A stretch of 64,000 nucleotides of DNA. Source: Hyphomicrobiaceae bacterium. GTDB lineage: Bacteria; Pseudomonadota; Alphaproteobacteria; Rhizobiales; Hyphomicrobiaceae. The number at the start of each line of letters is the position of its first letter. The first letter of the stretch is position 1. The stretch spans positions 1-64,000 of the forward strand of contig JAGRKV010000017.1 of the NCBI GenBank assembly GCA_020442165.1. The letters run 5' to 3'. Under the pieces are notes generated by a model. It was given only the letters and a program-made list of their open reading frames with translations. It made no database searches and was not told the DNA's origin. Shown in pieces: positions 7,851 through 16,767 of the stretch. The translations under genes and the position numbers were made by a program.

Positions 7851-9059
7851 TTATCCGATCTTGCGCGTGTCGACGATCCTGAGGCCAAAGGCTTCAAGGC
7901 CGACGTATTTGTGTTCAGGCGAGTTGGTCAGCAGGATCATGTCGGAAACGCCAAGATCGCGGAGGATCTGGGAGCCGAATCCGATCTCGACCAGCGGCCG
8001 TTCATCACGCTGTTTGCCCGGCCGCCTTGGGCTGTCGTGCAAATGGCTGGAGAACGCCTTGGGGTCAAGGTCCCGCAGCACAACGATAATGCCTCTGCCC
8101 TCTTCGTCGATGGCGTGCATCGCCCGCTCGATCAACCCGGCGTTCGAAGCGTATCCGACACCGACGAGATCCACCATCGGGTCGACTGCATGCACACGCA
8201 CCAGCACCGGCTCGCCATTGGCGACATCGCCCTTGACCAATGCGATGTGCTCTCCTGGTTCCACCGTCGTCTCGTAAACACACAGGTCGAAATCACCGCC
8301 ATAGTTGGAGCGTACCGGCTTGCAGGCGATCCGGCGGACAATGGTGTCGTTCTGCAGGCGATAGGCGATCAGGTCCTCGATCGTGCCGATCTTGAGGTTG
8401 TGCTTCTTGGCAAACACCATGAGATCGGCCATGCGCGCCATGGTGCCATCGTCGTTCATGATCTCGCAGATGACGGCAGCAGGCGACAGGCCCGCCATGC
8501 GCGCAAGATCGACGCTTGCCTCCGTGTGGCCTGCGCGGATCAGGACGCCACCGTCGCGGGCAACCAGCGGGAAAACGTGACCTGGCGATACGACATCGTC
8601 GGAACTCTTCTCCGGATCGATTGCGGTGGCGATGGTGCGCGAGCGATCGTGCGCGGAAATGCCGGTCGAAATGCCTTCCTTCGCCTCGATCGAGACGGTG
8701 AAGGCGGTGCGGTTGCGCGAAGCGTTGTGCTGCACCATCGCGGCCAACTTCAGCTCACTGGCGCGTCGCTGCGTCAAGGCTAGGCAGATGAGGCCGCGGC
8801 CATGTTTGGCCATGAAGTTGATGGCATCGGGTGTGGCCATCTGCGCGGGGATGATGAGATCGCCTTCGTTCTCGCGGTCGGCCGCATCGACGAGCACGAC
8901 CATGCGGCCGTTGCGCAGTTCCTCGATGATCTCAGTCGTCGTTGCCAGCTCAGCCGCTCCACCGTCCGAATGCGGGCGCGCGGACGCTGCCGTTCTGGTT
9001 GCAGCAGTCTTCTTTGCCGCAGTCTTTTTCACAGGCCGCTTCTGCCGCGTATCGCTCAC
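7851..9059 (-). CDS. ribB: DHBP synthase with degenerate GTP cyclohydrolase II domain (RibBX type)
   Basis: The N-terminal half (about residues 40-235) is 3,4-dihydroxy-2-butanone 4-phosphate synthase: DAADRENEGDLIIPAQ, SAHDRSRTI, VVSPGHVFPL and RAGHTEASVDLARMAG are intact. The C-terminal half has the shape of GTP cyclohydrolase II but lacks the zinc-binding cysteine cluster; the region reads VDLVGVGYASNAGLIERAM, and the usual GRG...GRGIGL segment is RGIIVVLRDLDPKAFSSHL. GTP cyclohydrolase II activity is therefore unlikely, and a separate ribA must exist elsewhere. Such proteins are known as RibBX. The N-terminal 35 residues are Ala/Lys-rich. It overlaps ribE by four bases (ATGA). Confidence 0.92.
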   Translation of the reverse strand: MSDTRQKRPVKKTAAKKTAATRTAASARPHSDGGAAELATTTEIIEELRNGRMVVLVDAADRENEGDLIIPAQMATPDAINFMAKHGRGLICLALTQRRASELKLAAMVQHNASRNRTAFTVSIEAKEGISTGISAHDRSRTIATAIDPEKSSDDVVSPGHVFPLVARDGGVLIRAGHTEASVDLARMAGLSPAAVICEIMNDDGTMARMADLMVFAKKHNLKIGTIEDLIAYRLQNDTIVRRIACKPVRSNYGGDFDLCVYETTVEPGEHIALVKGDVANGEPVLVRVHAVDPMVDLVGVGYASNAGLIERAMHAIDEEGRGIIVVLRDLDPKAFSSHLHDSPRRPGKQRDERPLVEIGFGSQILRDLGVSDMILLTNSPEHKYVGLEAFGLRIVDTRKIG

Positions 9060-9655
9060 GGACGGAACTCCATCAGGCGCGCCACGTAGCGCGCGAACAA
9101 ATCGACTTCTAGGTTGACCTCGTCGCCGGGCTTTTTGCGCCCCCAGGTGGTCGCGGTCAAGGTGTGCGGGATGAGGTTGACGCCAAAGCGCGTTCCGGCC
9201 ACCTCGTTAACCGTCAGCGAGGTGCCGTCGAGGGCGACGGAACCCTTGGGCGCAAGATACATGGCAAGGTGTTCGGGCGCCTCCAACAAGAAGCGCTGGC
9301 TGTCGCCATCACCCGTGACGCCGACAATCAACGCGCGGCCATCGACATGGCCTGTGACGATATGACCGCCCAGTTCGTCGCCGGACTTGAGCGGACGTTC
9401 CAGATTGACGGCGTGGCCGGTGCGCCAGCCATCAAGCGTCGTCTTGGTCAATGTCTCGTTGGAAGCATCGGCCGTGAAACGGCTGCCACCGCCCAAGGCC
9501 GACGGGGAGACACTGGTGGCGGTCAGGCATACGCCGTCGCAGGCAATGGATGCCCCGACCGGGATGCTCGCGGGATCATAGGAGCACTCGATGGTGAACT
9601 GTCCACCGGAGCGCAGGACGACTTCGCCGACATCGGAAATGAGACCTGTAAACAT
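9056..9655 (-). CDS. ribE: Riboflavin synthase, alpha subunit
   Basis: Riboflavin synthase dismutates two lumazine molecules to riboflavin. The 199-residue product has the internal duplication of the family: MFTGLISDVGEV and GASIACDGVCLTAT in the first half, and GHIVTGHVDG, GSVALDGTSLTVNEV and NLIPHTLTATT in the second. The start at 9655 gives the conserved MFTGLI terminus. A GTG at 9673 overlapping the ribD stop (GTGA) is an alternative that would add six residues. The operon order is ribD-ribE-ribBX-ribH. Confidence 0.95.
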   Translation of the reverse strand: MFTGLISDVGEVVLRSGGQFTIECSYDPASIPVGASIACDGVCLTATSVSPSALGGGSRFTADASNETLTKTTLDGWRTGHAVNLERPLKSGDELGGHIVTGHVDGRALIVGVTGDGDSQRFLLEAPEHLAMYLAPKGSVALDGTSLTVNEVAGTRFGVNLIPHTLTATTWGRKKPGDEVNLEVDLFARYVARLMEFRP

Positions 9656-9669
9656 GACGCTTTTGTTCC

Positions 9670-10935
9670 TCACTCCTTGTCGATGGCGTTGCTGGTAGAC
9701 GGGTTGTGGCTCAACGCCTTGCGAAAGACCAGCATGTCGTCTGGTCCGAGGGTGCGGCGCGCTGCCAGTTGAAGTCCAGTCAGCCCGGCTTCGCGTTGCA
9801 TATCGGCTGCGGCATCGACCGCGCTCAAGGGCTCGACCTGGCCACGACCCGACACCGGCCGCGCCTGAAACAATATCACCTCATCGAAGAGACCGTGATG
9901 CGCGAAGGCCCGCCAGACGGACGTACCGCCTTCGACAAGCAGCCGGGTCATGCCGATTTCGGCCAGACGCTCCAGAAGTGCTGGAAGCCAGATGCGGTGT
10001 GCCACTGTCCGCACGTCGTGCACGATTACGCCGGCGTCCTGTAACTGCGCCTTCGCTATCGGGTCAACCGCCGCCGCTGTCATGACGTGAACGGGCACGA
10101 CGCGCGCGCTTTCAACGATCCGACTTTCCAGCAGGCCATGGAGGTTCGAGGCCAACACGACGCGCACCGGCGAGCGTTCAGCAAGTCCCGGCAGGCGGCA
10201 CGTCAGATCGGGATTGTCGTCGCGCAGCGTACCATGCCCCACGAGGATGGCGTCGGCCTCAGCGCGCATCAGGTGGCCCTGGGCGCGGGCCAGATCGCCG
10301 GTCACGAACACAGGTGCCCCCTCACGCCCCCGGGGCACCTTGCCATCGGCGCCCAGCGCCATCTTGAGCTGCACGAACGGACGGCGTTCCGTCACGCGGA
10401 CGATGTGACCGCGCGTTAGCCAGCGGGCTTCGTCCGCGCGGACGCTGCGGGTGACGCTGATGCCGGCCGACCGCAATTGATTGAGCCCGCGACCCGAGAC
10501 ACGCGGATCGGGATCGGTGAGTGCCACGACGACGCGCGCGAGGCCTGCGTTGACTACCGCATCGGAGCACGGTGGCGTCTTGCCGTGGTGGGAGCAAGGT
10601 TCAAGCGTGACGTACATTGTCTTGCCGCGAGCGCGTTCGCCGGCGGCGGCAATCGCCAGCGGCTCGGCATGTGGGCGTCCTGTCGGCGCGGTGCAGGCCC
10701 GCGAGATCACCTCGCCCGTTACTTCGTCGGCAATGACGGCACCGACGGACGGATTTGGTGCCGTGCGCCCCAGGCCACGCCGCGCCATGCGGAGCGCGAT
10801 GCCCATCATGGCGTGGTCAAAGGCGCGCTGGCTAGGCGTCAGTTGCAGATCGCTGTTCGACTGCTGCGCCTGCGCTCCCGCCCTTCCGGCCAGCGCATTT
10901 TGCGCATCATCTGGTCGTTTGGCGGGGGGCATCAT
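9670..10935 (-). CDS. ribD: Bifunctional riboflavin deaminase/reductase RibD
   Basis: RibD deaminates and then reduces the pyrimidine intermediate of riboflavin synthesis. The deaminase zinc site is visible as GRPHAEPLA and LEPCSHHGKTPPCSDA; the reductase domain begins near RRPFVQLKMALGADGK and includes RLLVEGGTSVWRAF. At 421 residues it is longer than usual because of about 35 extra N-terminal residues rich in Ala, Gln and Asn before LTPSQRAFDHAMM. Its ATG directly abuts the nrdR stop codon, and the two genes are surely co-transcribed. Confidence 0.95.
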   Translation of the reverse strand: MMPPAKRPDDAQNALAGRAGAQAQQSNSDLQLTPSQRAFDHAMMGIALRMARRGLGRTAPNPSVGAVIADEVTGEVISRACTAPTGRPHAEPLAIAAAGERARGKTMYVTLEPCSHHGKTPPCSDAVVNAGLARVVVALTDPDPRVSGRGLNQLRSAGISVTRSVRADEARWLTRGHIVRVTERRPFVQLKMALGADGKVPRGREGAPVFVTGDLARAQGHLMRAEADAILVGHGTLRDDNPDLTCRLPGLAERSPVRVVLASNLHGLLESRIVESARVVPVHVMTAAAVDPIAKAQLQDAGVIVHDVRTVAHRIWLPALLERLAEIGMTRLLVEGGTSVWRAFAHHGLFDEVILFQARPVSGRGQVEPLSAVDAAADMQREAGLTGLQLAARRTLGPDDMLVFRKALSHNPSTSNAIDKE

Positions 10936-11481
10936 TCAGTGCTTTTTGGCTGCGGTGACATTCGCGGTGGAGGGCGGCCAATCGCCGTCATCACCACGCA
11001 CGCCATGACCGGCGGCGGTAACCGAATCTGGTCCGCGCGCGATCTCGCCCAGCACCTCCGCGAAGTCGGATGCCTCGCGGAAATCACGATAGACGGATGC
11101 AAAGCGGACGTAGGCGACGGGATCGAGACCGCGCAGGGCTTCCATCACCAATTCGCCGATGGTCTGGGAGGGCACCTCGACATCGCCCATGCTTTCAAGC
11201 TGGCGCACGATGCCTGAAATCATGCGCTCGACGCGATCGGTATCAATATTCCGCTTTCGCAGCGCGATTTGTACGGAGTTGGAGAGCTTATCGCGATCGA
11301 AGGGCACCTTGCGGCCCGAGCGCTTGACAACAATCAGCTCGCGCAATTGAACGCGCTCGAACGTGGTGAAGCGGCCGCCGCAATCGGGGCACACGCGGCG
11401 GCGGCGGATAGCGGCGTTCTCTTCCGTCGGCCGGCTGTCCTTGACCTGCGTATTCTCACCCGCGCAATAGGGGCAGCGCAT
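10936..11481 (-). CDS. nrdR: Transcriptional repressor NrdR
   Basis: NrdR represses ribonucleotide reductase genes in response to dATP/ATP bound in its ATP-cone. The zinc ribbon is at the N-terminus (MRCPYCAG and [16 protein letters not shown]), followed by the ATP-cone ([19 protein letters not shown]). At 181 residues it has a longer, poorly conserved C-terminal tail than the usual 150-160. It heads the riboflavin cluster. A near-consensus NrdR box lies upstream of nrdJ at 26215-26230, giving a likely target in this window. Confidence 0.96.
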   Translation of the reverse strand: MRCPYCAGENTQVKDSRPTEENAAIRRRRVCPDCGGRFTTFERVQLRELIVVKRSGRKVPFDRDKLSNSVQIALRKRNIDTDRVERMISGIVRQLESMGDVEVPSQTIGELVMEALRGLDPVAYVRFASVYRDFREASDFAEVLGEIARGPDSVTAAGHGVRGDDGDWPPSTANVTAAKKH

Positions 11482-11580
11482 CGATCTCTCCTTGCTTACC
11501 CTGCGTTTTACACCCGAGCAGGGGAAGGGTCTTTTAGCCTATTCGGATACGCCATTGCGAGCCCTGCTTGGCCGCCATTA

Positions 11581-12045
11581 TCAGGTGCCGGGACGACTTG
11601 TCGCCGTGCGTTCTCGGGCCTCGAAAGCGCGCCGGGCTTCCTCCACCTCGGCGATGTGAGCCTCGGCCCAGCCGCCCAGTTCGCGGACTTTCTCCGACAA
11701 CGAATGGCCAAGCCGGCTCAACTGGTATTCGACCCGTGGCGGAACCTCATGGTGATCGATCCGCTCGACTAATCCGTTGCGCTCCAGCTCCCGCAGAGTC
11801 TGGGTCAGCATCTTCTGCGATACCCCGCCGATGGTCCGCATCAGTTCGCCGTTGCGCATGGGGCTTGGGCGCAGGGCATGGAGCACCAGCAGCGCCCATT
11901 TATCCGCAATCAGCTCCAGGATGGCGCGTGAGGGACAGGCCTGGGCACAGACATCCGGACGCGGCAGCGGCTCTTGCTGCGCTTGCTCGCCAGCTCCGAA
12001 TTCGATGCGGCCCAGAATGTGCCTGCGGATCACAGCGGTCTCCAT
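11581..12045 (-). CDS. HxlR-family transcriptional regulator
   Basis: A winged-helix DNA-binding protein of about 154 residues with the HxlR pattern: CPSRAILELIADKWALLVLHAL, then MRNGELMRTIGGVSQKMLTQTLRELE. Two cysteines near the N-terminus (C33 and C37, DVCAQACPS) are placed like the redox-sensing cysteine of quinone or aldehyde-responsive relatives. It is divergent from a flavodoxin-like gene 85 bases away, the common layout for a regulator and its target. The ATG at 12045 is preferred over an upstream TTG. The ligand is unknown; thiol stress or quinones are an inference. Confidence 0.88.
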   Translation of the reverse strand: METAVIRRHILGRIEFGAGEQAQQEPLPRPDVCAQACPSRAILELIADKWALLVLHALRPSPMRNGELMRTIGGVSQKMLTQTLRELERNGLVERIDHHEVPPRVEYQLSRLGHSLSEKVRELGGWAEAHIAEVEEARRAFEARERTATSRPGT

Positions 12046-12049
12046 GGTT

Positions 12050-12077
12050 ACCAAAAGGTGCGTACTTTATCTTTGGT
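12050..12077. promoter_or_regulatory. Candidate HxlR operator
   Basis: ACCAAA (12050-12055) and TTTGGT (12072-12077) form an inverted repeat in the 85-base divergent promoter region between the HxlR gene and the flavodoxin-like gene. Assignment rests only on position and symmetry. Confidence 0.35.
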
Positions 12078-12130
12078 TCCCATAACGTATATCCGGTCCC
12101 AGTTGTCCAGATCAAGCAGGAGATGAACTC

Positions 12131-12715
12131 ATGACCTCTGTCGCCATCGTCTATCACAGCGGCTACGGCCACACGGCTGCCGTTGCCGAGCATGTCGCCA
12201 AGGGAGCAGGCGGCGTCGCCGGCGTCACTGCGAAGCTTCACAAGGCCGAAGACCTGAAATCGCCCGACAGCGGACCGTGGGATGAACTTGCCGCCGCCGA
12301 CGCCATCATTTTCGGCGCCCCCACCTACATGGGCTCGGCGTCGGCCCCCATGAAACAGTTCATGGATGCTTCATCCAAGGTCTGGTTCACACGGGGATGG
12401 CAGGACAAGATCGCGGCGGGGTTTACGAATTCGGCGAGTTGGTCGGGCGACAAGCTTTCGACGCTGTCGCAGTTCGCCATTCTGGCCGCACAGCACGGCA
12501 TGATCTGGGTCAGCTTGGGCCAGCTGCCAGGCAACAACAGTTCGAAAGGCTCGCCCGAGGATGCCAACCGCATCGGCTCCTACCTCGGATTGATGACGCA
12601 GTCGAACTCGGACGAAAGCGCAGAAACAGCGCCGCCAAAGAGCGACCGGATGACGGCGGAACTCTTTGGCAAGCGTGTTGCTGAAGCTGCCAAGCGATGG
12701 TCGGGAGGTGCTTAA
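12131..12715 (+). CDS. Flavodoxin-family (WrbA-like) NAD(P)H:quinone oxidoreductase
   Basis: A 194-residue flavodoxin-fold protein. The FMN phosphate-binding loop is YHSGYGHTAAVAEHV at the N-terminus, and FGAPTYMGSASAPMKQFMD is the second flavin-binding segment, as in WrbA and NAD(P)H-dependent FMN reductases. The third loop follows at about residues 120-140 (HGMIWVSLGQLPGNNSS). Two-electron reduction of quinones is the expected activity, in the cytosol. The divergent HxlR regulator supports a role in quinone or thiol stress. A strong hairpin follows the stop. Confidence 0.85.
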   Translation: MTSVAIVYHSGYGHTAAVAEHVAKGAGGVAGVTAKLHKAEDLKSPDSGPWDELAAADAIIFGAPTYMGSASAPMKQFMDASSKVWFTRGWQDKIAAGFTNSASWSGDKLSTLSQFAILAAQHGMIWVSLGQLPGNNSSKGSPEDANRIGSYLGLMTQSNSDESAETAPPKSDRMTAELFGKRVAEAAKRWSGGA

Positions 12716-12721
12716 ACAAAA

Positions 12722-12749
12722 TCGGCGCGGCCTTGGCAGGCCGCGCCGA
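12722..12749 (-). terminator. Hairpin terminator between convergent genes
   Basis: TCGGCGCGGCCT (12722-12733) pairs perfectly with AGGCCGCGCCGA (12738-12749) around a TGGC loop. Read on the minus strand it is followed by ATTTTGTTTA, so it most likely terminates glyA and may also stop the flavodoxin transcript. Confidence 0.85.
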
Positions 12750-12773
12750 ACACTCGCTACGAGAGTTTTGTTA

Positions 12774-14081
12774 TCAAGCGTAGATCGGGAAGCGATCGCA
12801 CAGTGCGATGGCCTGGGCACGGACCTTGCCCTCGATGTCGGCATTGCCTTCCTCGCCGTTCTTGGCGAGACCATCGAGCACTTCGGCGATCATGCGGCCG
12901 ATCTCCTGGAATTCGGCAACGCCGAAACCGCGCGTGGTGCCCGCAGGAGCGCCAAGACGGATGCCAGATGTGACCATCGGCTTTTCCGGATCGAAGGGGA
13001 TGCCGTTCTTGTTGACGGTGATGTTGGCGCGGCCCAGCGCCTTCTCGGCGAGGTTACCGGTGATCTTCTTGGGCCGGAGGTCGACCAGGATCAAGTGGCT
13101 GTCCGTGCCGCCGGAGACGAGCGCGAAGCCCGACTGCACAAGCACTTCGCCCATCGCCTTGGCGTTTTCGATCACGTTCTTTGCATAGATCTTGAAGTCA
13201 GGCTGCAGCGCTTCGCCGAATGCCACGGCCTTGCCGGCAATGACGTGCATGAGCGGACCGCCCTGGATGCCGGGGAAGATCGCGGAGTTGATCTTCTTGG
13301 AGATGGCCTCGTCGTTGGTGAGGATCATGCCGCCACGCGGACCGCGCAAGGTCTTGTGGGTCGTCGTTGTGACGACGTGGGCGTGCGGGAATGGGCTCGG
13401 ATACAATCCCGCAGCGACGAGACCGGCAAAGTGAGCCATGTCGACCATGAACACCGCGCCGACTTCATCGGCAATCTTGCGGAACTCGGCAAAGTCGATG
13501 ACGCGCGGATAGGCTGAACCGCCGGCGATGATGAGCTGCGGCTTATATTCCTGGGCCGCCTTGCGCACGTCGGCCATGTCGACGACCTGCGTGTCGGGCC
13601 GCACTTCATAGTGCGTTGCCTTGAACCACTTGCCCGACTGGTTGACGGTGGCGCCGTGGGTCAAGTGGCCGCCATGCGCCAGCGAAAGACCGAGGATGGT
13701 GTCGCCGGGCTTCAGCAGCGCGTTGAAGACGCCCTGATTGGCCTGGCTGCCTGAATTGGGCTGCACGTTTGCAAAGCCGCAATTGAACAGCTTCTTGGCG
13801 CGGTCGATGGCCAGGTTCTCGGCAATGTCGACATACTGGCAGCCGCCGTAATAGCGGCGGCCCGGATAGCCTTCGGCATACTTGTTGGTAAGCACCGAGC
13901 CAGCCGCCTCAAGCACGGCCTTGGAAACGATGTTCTCGGACGCGATCAGCTCGATCTCATGCTGCTGGCGGCCGAGTTCCTTCGCGATGGCGGAGGCCAT
14001 TTCCGGATCGGTCTCGGCAAGCGGCGCAGAAAAGAACTTCGACTGGGCGGGCGCGGGGTAAGCGGCCTTGGCTGTCGACAT
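12774..14081 (-). CDS. glyA: Serine hydroxymethyltransferase
   Basis: This PLP enzyme interconverts serine and glycine with tetrahydrofolate and feeds one-carbon metabolism. The 435-residue product is full length. The PLP lysine is K243 in [14 protein letters not shown]. Other family motifs are [38 protein letters not shown] and [12 protein letters not shown]. It lies on the same strand as the riboflavin/nrdR cluster but is separated from it by the HxlR and flavodoxin genes; in many alphaproteobacteria glyA is next to nrdR. Confidence 0.97.
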   Translation of the reverse strand: MSTAKAAYPAPAQSKFFSAPLAETDPEMASAIAKELGRQQHEIELIASENIVSKAVLEAAGSVLTNKYAEGYPGRRYYGGCQYVDIAENLAIDRAKKLFNCGFANVQPNSGSQANQGVFNALLKPGDTILGLSLAHGGHLTHGATVNQSGKWFKATHYEVRPDTQVVDMADVRKAAQEYKPQLIIAGGSAYPRVIDFAEFRKIADEVGAVFMVDMAHFAGLVAAGLYPSPFPHAHVVTTTTHKTLRGPRGGMILTNDEAISKKINSAIFPGIQGGPLMHVIAGKAVAFGEALQPDFKIYAKNVIENAKAMGEVLVQSGFALVSGGTDSHLILVDLRPKKITGNLAEKALGRANITVNKNGIPFDPEKPMVTSGIRLGAPAGTTRGFGVAEFQEIGRMIAEVLDGLAKNGEEGNADIEGKVRAQAIALCDRFPIYA

Positions 14082-14482
14082 GGGACGATTTCCTCGTTCT
14101 GTTGGGTTCTGGTTTATCGTGGAGTTGCATTTAAGCGGGCTTGACGGCCGGCGCGCCGCGGGCTCGCCACCGCTCAGGTGGGCTTTCGTACCATAGTCTA
14201 AAGAAGCGAAACAAGGCGTCCGGACACGGCGTCGCGATGGCTGTCCGAAGGGGTGGGGTGCGGTGGCCGGATGGGGTGGGAAAGGCGGCGCCAGCTCGTG
14301 TTGAATTACCCTTCAGCTGCGCTCGGGGCATTCTTGCGGTGCAACGTCAGAGCGCTCCCCAGAGGATTTGAGGGTGCCTTGCGTGCGGAGATCCGCGCCA
14401 GCCCGCTTCGTTCGGGGCTACGCGCGTATCACCTGTTACTCACCTATAACTGGCGGAATTTTCTCACCGCCGGAAGCAGCGG
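14082..14482. other. Intergenic region upstream of glyA
   Basis: About 400 bases that should carry the glyA promoter. I looked for a glycine or tetrahydrofolate riboswitch signature and saw none. No gene is supported. Confidence 0.5.
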
Positions 14483-14836
14483 CTACTTGAACCACGTCGC
14501 GACGTTGTCCACGCCGCCGTCATGGACCATGCGCTGATGCCAGACGAGGACGAAGCCCTTCGATGTGAAATGGGAATTCTTGGCGTTGAACTGGGCGTCG
14601 GACATCCGGCGGAAGGATGCGAAGCCAGATCCGGAGGGAAGCTTGCGGAAATCGCCACGATACTTGATGTGACCGTCGAAGTTGCCGACCTCGACCTTGG
14701 CTGGATACTTGCCCAGGGTCCGCTGCCAGTTGAAGTAGGAGTGATAGGAGGTGTGGTCCATCCACTTGGACCAGCCAGCGTGCGCCGACTGTGCACCAGC
14801 AGCAGCGAAAAGCATCAAGGCAAAGAGCATACGCAT
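14483..14836 (-). CDS. Small secreted protein of unknown function
   Basis: A 117-residue protein with a clear signal peptide (MRMLFALMLFAAAGAQSAHA, cut after AHA). The mature part is rich in Trp, Tyr, Phe and Lys (WSKWMDHTSYHSYFNWQRTL) and has no cysteine. I do not recognise the family. The start is placed at the ATG just before the signal peptide; upstream in-frame codons lack protein character. It is encoded between glyA and hemA on the same strand. Confidence 0.65.
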   Translation of the reverse strand: MRMLFALMLFAAAGAQSAHAGWSKWMDHTSYHSYFNWQRTLGKYPAKVEVGNFDGHIKYRGDFRKLPSGSGFASFRRMSDAQFNAKNSHFTSKGFVLVWHQRMVHDGGVDNVATWFK

Positions 14837-15044
14837 AAGAAAAAATTCCCAGTTTCCAAGCCCGCGACAACGGGCGAATTGCACCACGGTTTTACTGACG
14901 ATTTTTGTAGATTCCGGCAGATGAAGCACGGGTGAACATTGGGTGGTGCATGGCCGAGCGATCGGGTTCGCCTTGATGTTTGGTAAATAGCGGCGGAGCG
15001 CCACCGTTCCCGCCCAACCAATGCGGGATGCACGTCGGCAAACA

Positions 15045-15080
15045 AAAACGCTCCCGACCGAAGGCCAGGAGCGTTCTTGA
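15045..15080 (-). terminator. Rho-independent terminator of hemA
   Basis: On the minus strand, AACGCTCC (15075-15068) pairs with GGAGCGTT (15054-15047) and runs into TTTGTTTG. It lies 60 bases past the hemA stop. Confidence 0.85.
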
Positions 15081-15133
15081 ATTCCAATCGAGCCGCTCGC
15101 CTCAAGTAGAGTGGCGCATGTGTGGCGCCAGTT

Positions 15134-16372
15134 CTACTCCGCTGCCAGCCGCACGTACTTGTCCTTGGCGACGGGGCAACGCTCCCACAGCTCAGTCAAT
15201 GCATTGACCAGATAGTCCATCTGTTCATCGGTGTGGACCGGGCCCGGCGTCAGGCGAATGCGCTCGGTGCCTTTCGGCACGGTCGGATAATTGATCGGCT
15301 GAACGTAGATGCCATAGCGCTCCATCAGCGTGTCCGTGACCGCTTTGCAGTGCACGGGATCGCCGACCATGACGGGCACGATGTGGCTGGGGCCTTCGAT
15401 GACCGGCAAACCGGCATCGATGAGACGGGCCTTCAAGGTGCGGGCACGCTCCTGATGGGTCTCGCGTTCGGACTGGCTCGATTTCAAGTGGCGGATCGAG
15501 GCCAGTGCGCCAGCAGCCACCGCGGGCGCCAACGAAGTGGTGAAGATGAAGCCCGGTGCGAACGAGCGGATAGCATCGCAAGTGTCGGCCGTGGCGGCGA
15601 TATAGCCGCCCATGACGCCAAAGCCCTTGGCCAGCGTGCCATTGATGATGTCGACGCGGTCCATGACGCCATCGCGCTCGGCGATGCCGCCGCCGCGCGG
15701 GCCGTACATGCCGACCGCGTGCACCTCGTCGAGATAGGTCAGCGCGTTGTACTTTTTCGCCAGATCACAGATCTTGCCAATCGGCGAGATGTGACCGTCC
15801 ATCGAATAGACACTCTCGAATGCGATGAGCTTTGGCGTCTCGCGCGGATACTTCTTCAGGCGCGCTTCCAGATCGGCGACGTCGTTGTGGCGCCAGATCT
15901 CCTTGGTGGTGCCGCCGCGGCGGATACCTTCGATCATGGAGGCGTGGTTCTTCTCGTCAGAGAAGATGACAAGCCCGGGGATCAGCTTCTGCAGCGTCGA
16001 CAGCGTCGCGTCGTTGGCGACGTAGGCCGACGTGAACAGGAGGGCTGCCTCCTTGCCGTGCAGGTCGGCAATCTCACGCTCCAGCTCGACGTGGTAGTGG
16101 CAGGTGCCAGAGATGTTGCGGGTGCCGCCAGAACCGGCGCCGACCGAGTCGATCGCTTCGTGCATGGCCGCGAGCACCTTTGGATGCTGGCCCATGCCGA
16201 GATAGTCGTTGGAACACCAAACGGTAATCGGGCGGGCGTCTTCGCCCTTGCCAGTAAACTGCTTGGCCGCCGGGAATGCGCCGCGCTCACGCTTCAGATC
16301 GGCAAAAACACGATAGCGGCCTTCCGCCCGGATGGTATCCAGCGCGCCGCGCAACGTCTTGGCGTAGTCCAT
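15134..16372 (-). CDS. hemA: 5-aminolevulinate synthase
   Basis: ALA synthase condenses glycine and succinyl-CoA, the first step of tetrapyrrole synthesis by the C4 (Shemin) pathway of alphaproteobacteria. The 412-residue product shows [47 protein letters not shown] and the PLP lysine K249 in [15 protein letters not shown]. It is followed by a strong terminator. A perfect FNR/FixK-type palindrome lies about 346 bases upstream of the start, which suggests control by oxygen. hemB, the next enzyme, is at 22891. Confidence 0.97.
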   Translation of the reverse strand: MDYAKTLRGALDTIRAEGRYRVFADLKRERGAFPAAKQFTGKGEDARPITVWCSNDYLGMGQHPKVLAAMHEAIDSVGAGSGGTRNISGTCHYHVELEREIADLHGKEAALLFTSAYVANDATLSTLQKLIPGLVIFSDEKNHASMIEGIRRGGTTKEIWRHNDVADLEARLKKYPRETPKLIAFESVYSMDGHISPIGKICDLAKKYNALTYLDEVHAVGMYGPRGGGIAERDGVMDRVDIINGTLAKGFGVMGGYIAATADTCDAIRSFAPGFIFTTSLAPAVAAGALASIRHLKSSQSERETHQERARTLKARLIDAGLPVIEGPSHIVPVMVGDPVHCKAVTDTLMERYGIYVQPINYPTVPKGTERIRLTPGPVHTDEQMDYLVNALTELWERCPVAKDKYVRLAAE

Positions 16373-16717
16373 CAGCGTTCTTCACTCCCCTGCACGTTAT
16401 CCTATAACACCACGCTGAAGCTTGGCGGGCAACGTGTTCTTCCGTTCAAAAGTGGTGCTCATTGTCGCTCCTTACGGGTTTCGCAGGAGCGCTTCGCCAT
16501 GTCTATAAGAGCGCTGGCCGCCACCCGGACCCGTCGCTGAGCACCACCCCAGCACGACGCCCAAACCAGCGACCAAGCCGAACCCGCCGACCGAGGCAAA
16601 CGCCTCGCAGAAAGCCAGCGGAATGTGCCAATTAGCCGACAAACGTGGTGTGTTCAAGGTCAGCGCGGCATCGAAATGCCGTCCGACGATCACTCGCACG
16701 GGCGCGGGACACCTGAC
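16373..16717. other. Leader/promoter region of hemA
   Basis: About 345 bases between hemA and the FNR-type box. A 75-codon GTG-started reading frame on the minus strand (16472-16699) lies here, but it has no recognisable family and no good ribosome binding site, so it is not called as a gene. The region is more likely a long leader or holds a second promoter. Confidence 0.4.
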
Positions 16718-16731
16718 TTGACGATTGTCAA
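16718..16731. promoter_or_regulatory. FNR/FixK-type binding site upstream of hemA
   Basis: TTGACGATTGTCAA is a perfect palindrome and fits the CRP/FNR-family consensus TTGAY-N4-RTCAA. It lies between the ldtP stop and hemA, so hemA is the only gene it could serve downstream on the minus strand. FnrL or FixK control of hemA is known in other alphaproteobacteria. Confidence 0.65.
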
Positions 16732-16767
16732 CGGCAGGGCGGTTACCCCGGCAGCATTAATGGGGCT

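Noticed and set aside
14465..14480. CCGGAAGCAGCGG resembling the SRP RNA tip
   Set aside because: It overlaps the 3' end of a secreted-protein gene and the flanks do not fold into an SRP helix.
15122..16540. 472-codon plus-strand open frame opposite hemA
   Set aside because: Antisense shadow of hemA; composition is not protein-like and it has no start signal.
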